This document shows positions 43,601 to 45,180 of a stretch of DNA of 45,180 bases, one piece after another (the stretch's first letter is position 1; each line of letters begins with the position of its first letter). Source of the stretch: CAZFDT01 sp964518335 (lineage in GTDB: Bacteria > Planctomycetota > Phycisphaerae > Phycisphaerales > Phycisphaeraceae); NCBI GenBank assembly GCA_964518335.1, contig CAZFDT010000041.1, positions 1-45,180 on the forward strand, in the 5' to 3' direction. Under the pieces are notes generated by a model, which was not told the DNA's origin, did not search any database, and was given only the letters and a program-made list of their open reading frames with translations. The position numbers and the translations under genes are program-made.

Positions 43601-44720
43601 CAAGTGCAGCGTCGGTGTCGCCGTGGGCGTCGAAGCCTCGGTCGCGGGCGAACCGCTCCACACCGTCGGGGGTGATGCGCGACCAGTCGATGACAACCTT
43701 GGCGGGCAGGCCGGGGCTGATCTCGTCGATCCGGGCCTTGACGTTGCCGATCGCTTCGAGCGGGTTGAACCCCTCGCGCACGACCACGACGCCGCCGACC
43801 GCCTCGGCGCCCGAATGCGTCAGTGCGCCGCGCCGCTCGGCGGGGCCCAGCCCCACCCGCGCCACGTCCCGCACTCGGATCGGCACGTAGTTCTCCCCCG
43901 TCGTCACCACCGCGTCCTCCAAGTCGGCCACGTCCTTGACAAATCCCACCCCGCGCAGCACGTACTCGACGCGATTGACCTCCGTCACGCGGGCCCCGAT
44001 ATCGATGTTGCTCTTGCCCACCGCGTCGATCACCTGGTCCAGCGTCACGCCGTAGGCCCGCATCGCGTCGGGGTCGGCGTCCACCTGGTACTCGCGCACG
44101 AACCCACCGATCGACGCCACCTCGCTGATCCCCTCGGCCGCCAGCAGCCCGTACCGCACGTGCCAGTCCTGCACGCTGCGCAGCTCGTGCAGGTCCCACC
44201 CGCCCGCCGGCCGGCCCGCGTCGTCACGCCCCTCGAGCGTGTACCAGAACACCTGGCCCAGCGCCGTCGCGTCGGGACCCAGCGCCGGCTGCACCCCCGC
44301 AGGCAGCACACCCGCAGGCAACGCATTGAGCTTCTCGATGATCCGACCACGCGACCAGTAGAACGCCACGTCCTCCTCGAAGATCAGCGAGATCGTCGAG
44401 AATCCGAACATCGACAGCGACCGCACCTCCTTCACGCCGGGCACGCCCAGCAGCGACACCGTCAGCGGGTACGTCACCTGGTCCTCGACATCCTGCGGCG
44501 ACCGCCCCGGCCAGTCGGTGAAAATGATCTGCTGGTTCTCGCCCAGGTTCGGGATCGCATCGACCGGCACCGGATTGCGCGGCAGCCAGCCGAGCTTCCA
44601 GTCGAACGGCGCCACCGCCACGCCCCAGCCCACGATCAGCAGCACCAGCAACGCGACCACCAGCTTCTGTTCGAGAAAGAAGCGGATGACGCCGTCGAGC
44701 ATGGAGCGCCGCTCGTCCAT
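40680..44720 (-). CDS. Heavy-metal efflux RND transporter, CusA/CzcA type
   Basis: A 1346-aa proton-driven RND pump that expels metal ions (Cu/Ag or Zn/Co/Cd) across the envelope with a membrane-fusion adaptor and an outer-membrane channel. It starts with the family segment Phe-Phe-Leu-Glu-Gln-Lys and has Asp-Trp-Pro-Gly-Arg-Ser-Pro-Gln-Asp-Val-Glu-Asp. Asp in TM4 (Ile-Val-Asp-Met-Gly-Ile-Ile-Ile-Thr-Glu-Asn) and the C-terminal Met-Thr-Ser-Ala-Thr-Thr-Ile motif are present. It is about 300 residues longer than E. coli CusA: extra sequence lies near residues 355-395 and in a largely hydrophobic block near 590-790. Metal specificity cannot be told. TGATG overlap with the adaptor gene upstream. 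Confidence 0.93.
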   Translation of the reverse strand: MDERRSMLDGVIRFFLEQKLVVALLVLLIVGWGVAVAPFDWKLGWLPRNPVPVDAIPNLGENQQIIFTDWPGRSPQDVEDQVTYPLTVSLLGVPGVKEVRSLSMFGFSTISLIFEEDVAFYWSRGRIIEKLNALPAGVLPAGVQPALGPDATALGQVFWYTLEGRDDAGRPAGGWDLHELRSVQDWHVRYGLLAAEGISEVASIGGFVREYQVDADPDAMRAYGVTLDQVIDAVGKSNIDIGARVTEVNRVEYVLRGVGFVKDVADLEDAVVTTGENYVPIRVRDVARVGLGPAERRGALTHSGAEAVGGVVVVREGFNPLEAIGNVKARIDEISPGLPAKVVIDWSRITPDGVERFARDRGFDAHGDTDAALDQEAWLAWVRAHPDDRPDWITVSQLHIVPFYDRTGLIHETLGTLNDAIVQQILVTVIVVIAMVLHLRSSIVISAMLPLAVLICFIFMKLFGVDSNVVALAGIAIAIGTIVDMGIIITENVLKHLKEAAPDASRLQVVYRATSEVGSAILTAIATTVISFLPVFTMTGAEGKMFAPLAYTKTFALIGSVLTALLVVPAVVHVLVAGRVASRGLRRAWLSGLGVAAVAAILVAAARGWGWALLAGALLLTFVIYHLLEEDLPALMRVVYPRRADAAQRLAGRMRRAATWVASAIALIVVGWILTTVWEPLGPERGFARNAIFVTVLVGGLLGLFAAFQFVYGPLLRFFLDHKALFLAFPIVLVTLGACVWLGFDRVFGFIPAAGQRVGIDPRTIRTSGPWVWAAHEFPGLGREFMPPLDEGSFLWMPTTMPHASIGEALEVLAYQDMAIAAVPEVESVTGKIGRAESALDPAPISMIETVINYKPQYITDDAGRRINFKYDRQRGEFVRDELGELIRDTSGGGRPFRQWRDHIRTPQDIWNEIVAAAQLPGTTSAPKLQPIETRLVMLQTGMRAAMGIKLRAPDLDTLDRMAVELERLVRQVPSVNPATVNADRVVGKPYFEIHIDRQAIARYGLNIADVQRVIGAAVGGETITTTVEGRQRYPVRVRYPRELRDDPEALRRILVPASDGTQIPLGELAQIRYTRGPQMIRSEDTFLTAYVTFAQQPGLAEVDVVEQVQDYLRAKVASGALTVPTGVSWRFAGNYEHQLRAARTLGVVLPASLLIIFLILYFQFRSVATTSIVFIGIAVAWAGGFVMIYFYGQDWFANFDVFGVNMRQLFQLHAINLSVAVWVGFLALFGIASDDGVVMATYLKQSFDQRRTTTVPELRAATVAAGLRRVRPCLMTSATTILALLPVLTSTGRGADIMVPMAIPSVGGMSLALLTMFTVPVLFCLIEEIKLKLRLGEYRDLPRHA

Positions 44721-45180
44721 CAGTGGCCCCCCTCGTGGCTGTGCGCCGGCGGCGGATCGCCTCCGGACTGCATCATGCTCGGACGACCGCGAATCTGCAG
44801 CTCACTGTCGATCTTGAACGCCCCGTGCATCACCACCAGCTCGCCCTCGCGCACGCCCTCGCGCACCACATGCCACGCGCCGGCCCGCGGCCCCAGCACC
44901 ACGTCGCGCGGCTCGAACGTCGGACGATCCGCCTCCGGCAACTGCACGTACACCACGGCACGCTCGCCCGTGATCAGCGGCGCCGACGCCGGGATCACCA
45001 GCGGCGCTTCGTCGTGGCCGATGCTAGCGTGGACCTCGCCGCGCACGAACATCCCCGGCTTGAGCCGACCGTCCGCGTTGGCGATGTCCACGCGCACCCG
45101 CACCGTCCGTGTCCGGTCGTTCACCACCGGATCGATGAACGCGACCGTGCCCTCGAACGCTTCGCCGGGAAAGCTCTGCG
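44720..45180 (-). CDS. RND efflux periplasmic adaptor, CusB type (5' end beyond the window)
   Basis: The C-terminal 153 residues of a membrane-fusion protein; the frame is open to the window edge, with the first whole codon at 45178. Phe-Ile-Asp-Pro-Val-Val-Asn-Asp-Arg-Thr-Arg-Thr-Val-Arg-Val-Arg and Leu-Lys-Pro-Gly-Met-Phe-Val are the classic beta-barrel motifs, followed by the membrane-proximal domain. It ends in a His-rich tail (Pro-Ala-His-Ser-His-Glu-Gly-Gly-His) that could bind metal. It is the partner of the pump encoded immediately downstream. Confidence 0.9.
   Translation of the reverse strand, partial: QSFPGEAFEGTVAFIDPVVNDRTRTVRVRVDIANADGRLKPGMFVRGEVHASIGHDEAPLVIPASAPLITGERAVVYVQLPEADRPTFEPRDVVLGPRAGAWHVVREGVREGELVVMHGAFKIDSELQIRGRPSMMQSGGDPPPAHSHEGGH

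Overview
The window is high-GC, densely coded bacterial chromosome with no rRNA, tRNA, CRISPR array or complete insertion sequence that I can see. The gene families point to a Planctomycetota-type bacterium, perhaps Phycisphaerae-like: several UroD-family proteins, Gfo/Idh/MocA oxidoreductases, a PocR-GAF-SpoIIE phosphatase, a large cytoplasmic six-hairpin glycosidase, AraC regulators beside carbohydrate genes, and very short 5' leaders behind good -10 boxes. That taxonomic call is inference from gene content.

Layout. 1-2 kb: a repeat-rich island carrying one AT-richer lipoprotein gene, a tiny conserved-looking ORF and a STAS anti-sigma antagonist. 2-10.8 kb: a voltage-gated K+ channel, an AraC regulator, a 1227-aa six-hairpin glycosidase divergent from a secreted GH20 hexosaminidase, and a small membrane protein. 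10.9-13.6 kb: parB with two parS-like sites just upstream, a NUDIX hydrolase and a soluble histidine kinase. 13.6-15.5 kb: a second repeat island with a second AT-richer lone gene, followed by a MntA/HepT toxin-antitoxin pair. 16.2-27.0 kb: an eleven-gene minus-strand operon in which nearly every junction is ATGA, GTGA or TGATG, controlled by a divergent GntR/LacI-type regulator. It encodes an SDR, a ROK kinase, UroD-like and MetE-like barrels, a SIS protein, an FAD oxidoreductase, a sugar-isomerase-type TIM barrel, an MBL-fold hydrolase, a phosphotriesterase-like hydrolase and two Gfo/Idh/MocA oxidoreductases. 28-35.6 kb: a GlnE-like protein with an ACT-like segment, BtpA family, a PAS sensor kinase, then a UroD + phytanoyl-CoA dioxygenase pair with a divergent AraC regulator. 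35.6-45.2 kb: the SpoIIE phosphatase, a secreted TPR protein, IspD, and a CusA/CzcA-type RND pump with its adaptor, which is cut by the window end.

The genes are mostly about sugar or sugar-derivative catabolism plus signalling. The eleven-gene operon is the best candidate for an uncharacterised pathway: it is complete-looking, tightly coupled and has its own regulator, but no transporter, and its substrate cannot be read from sequence. A second candidate is at DNA level. An octamer of the form A[C/G]TGCA[A/G]C recurs about 40 times on both strands, often through codons that are otherwise rare here. A third is the pair of islands (1-911 and about 13,790-14,982) that share a ~210-bp repeat, a GACACCTT-core repeat and a common -10/Shine-Dalgarno leader, each beside a single orphan gene.
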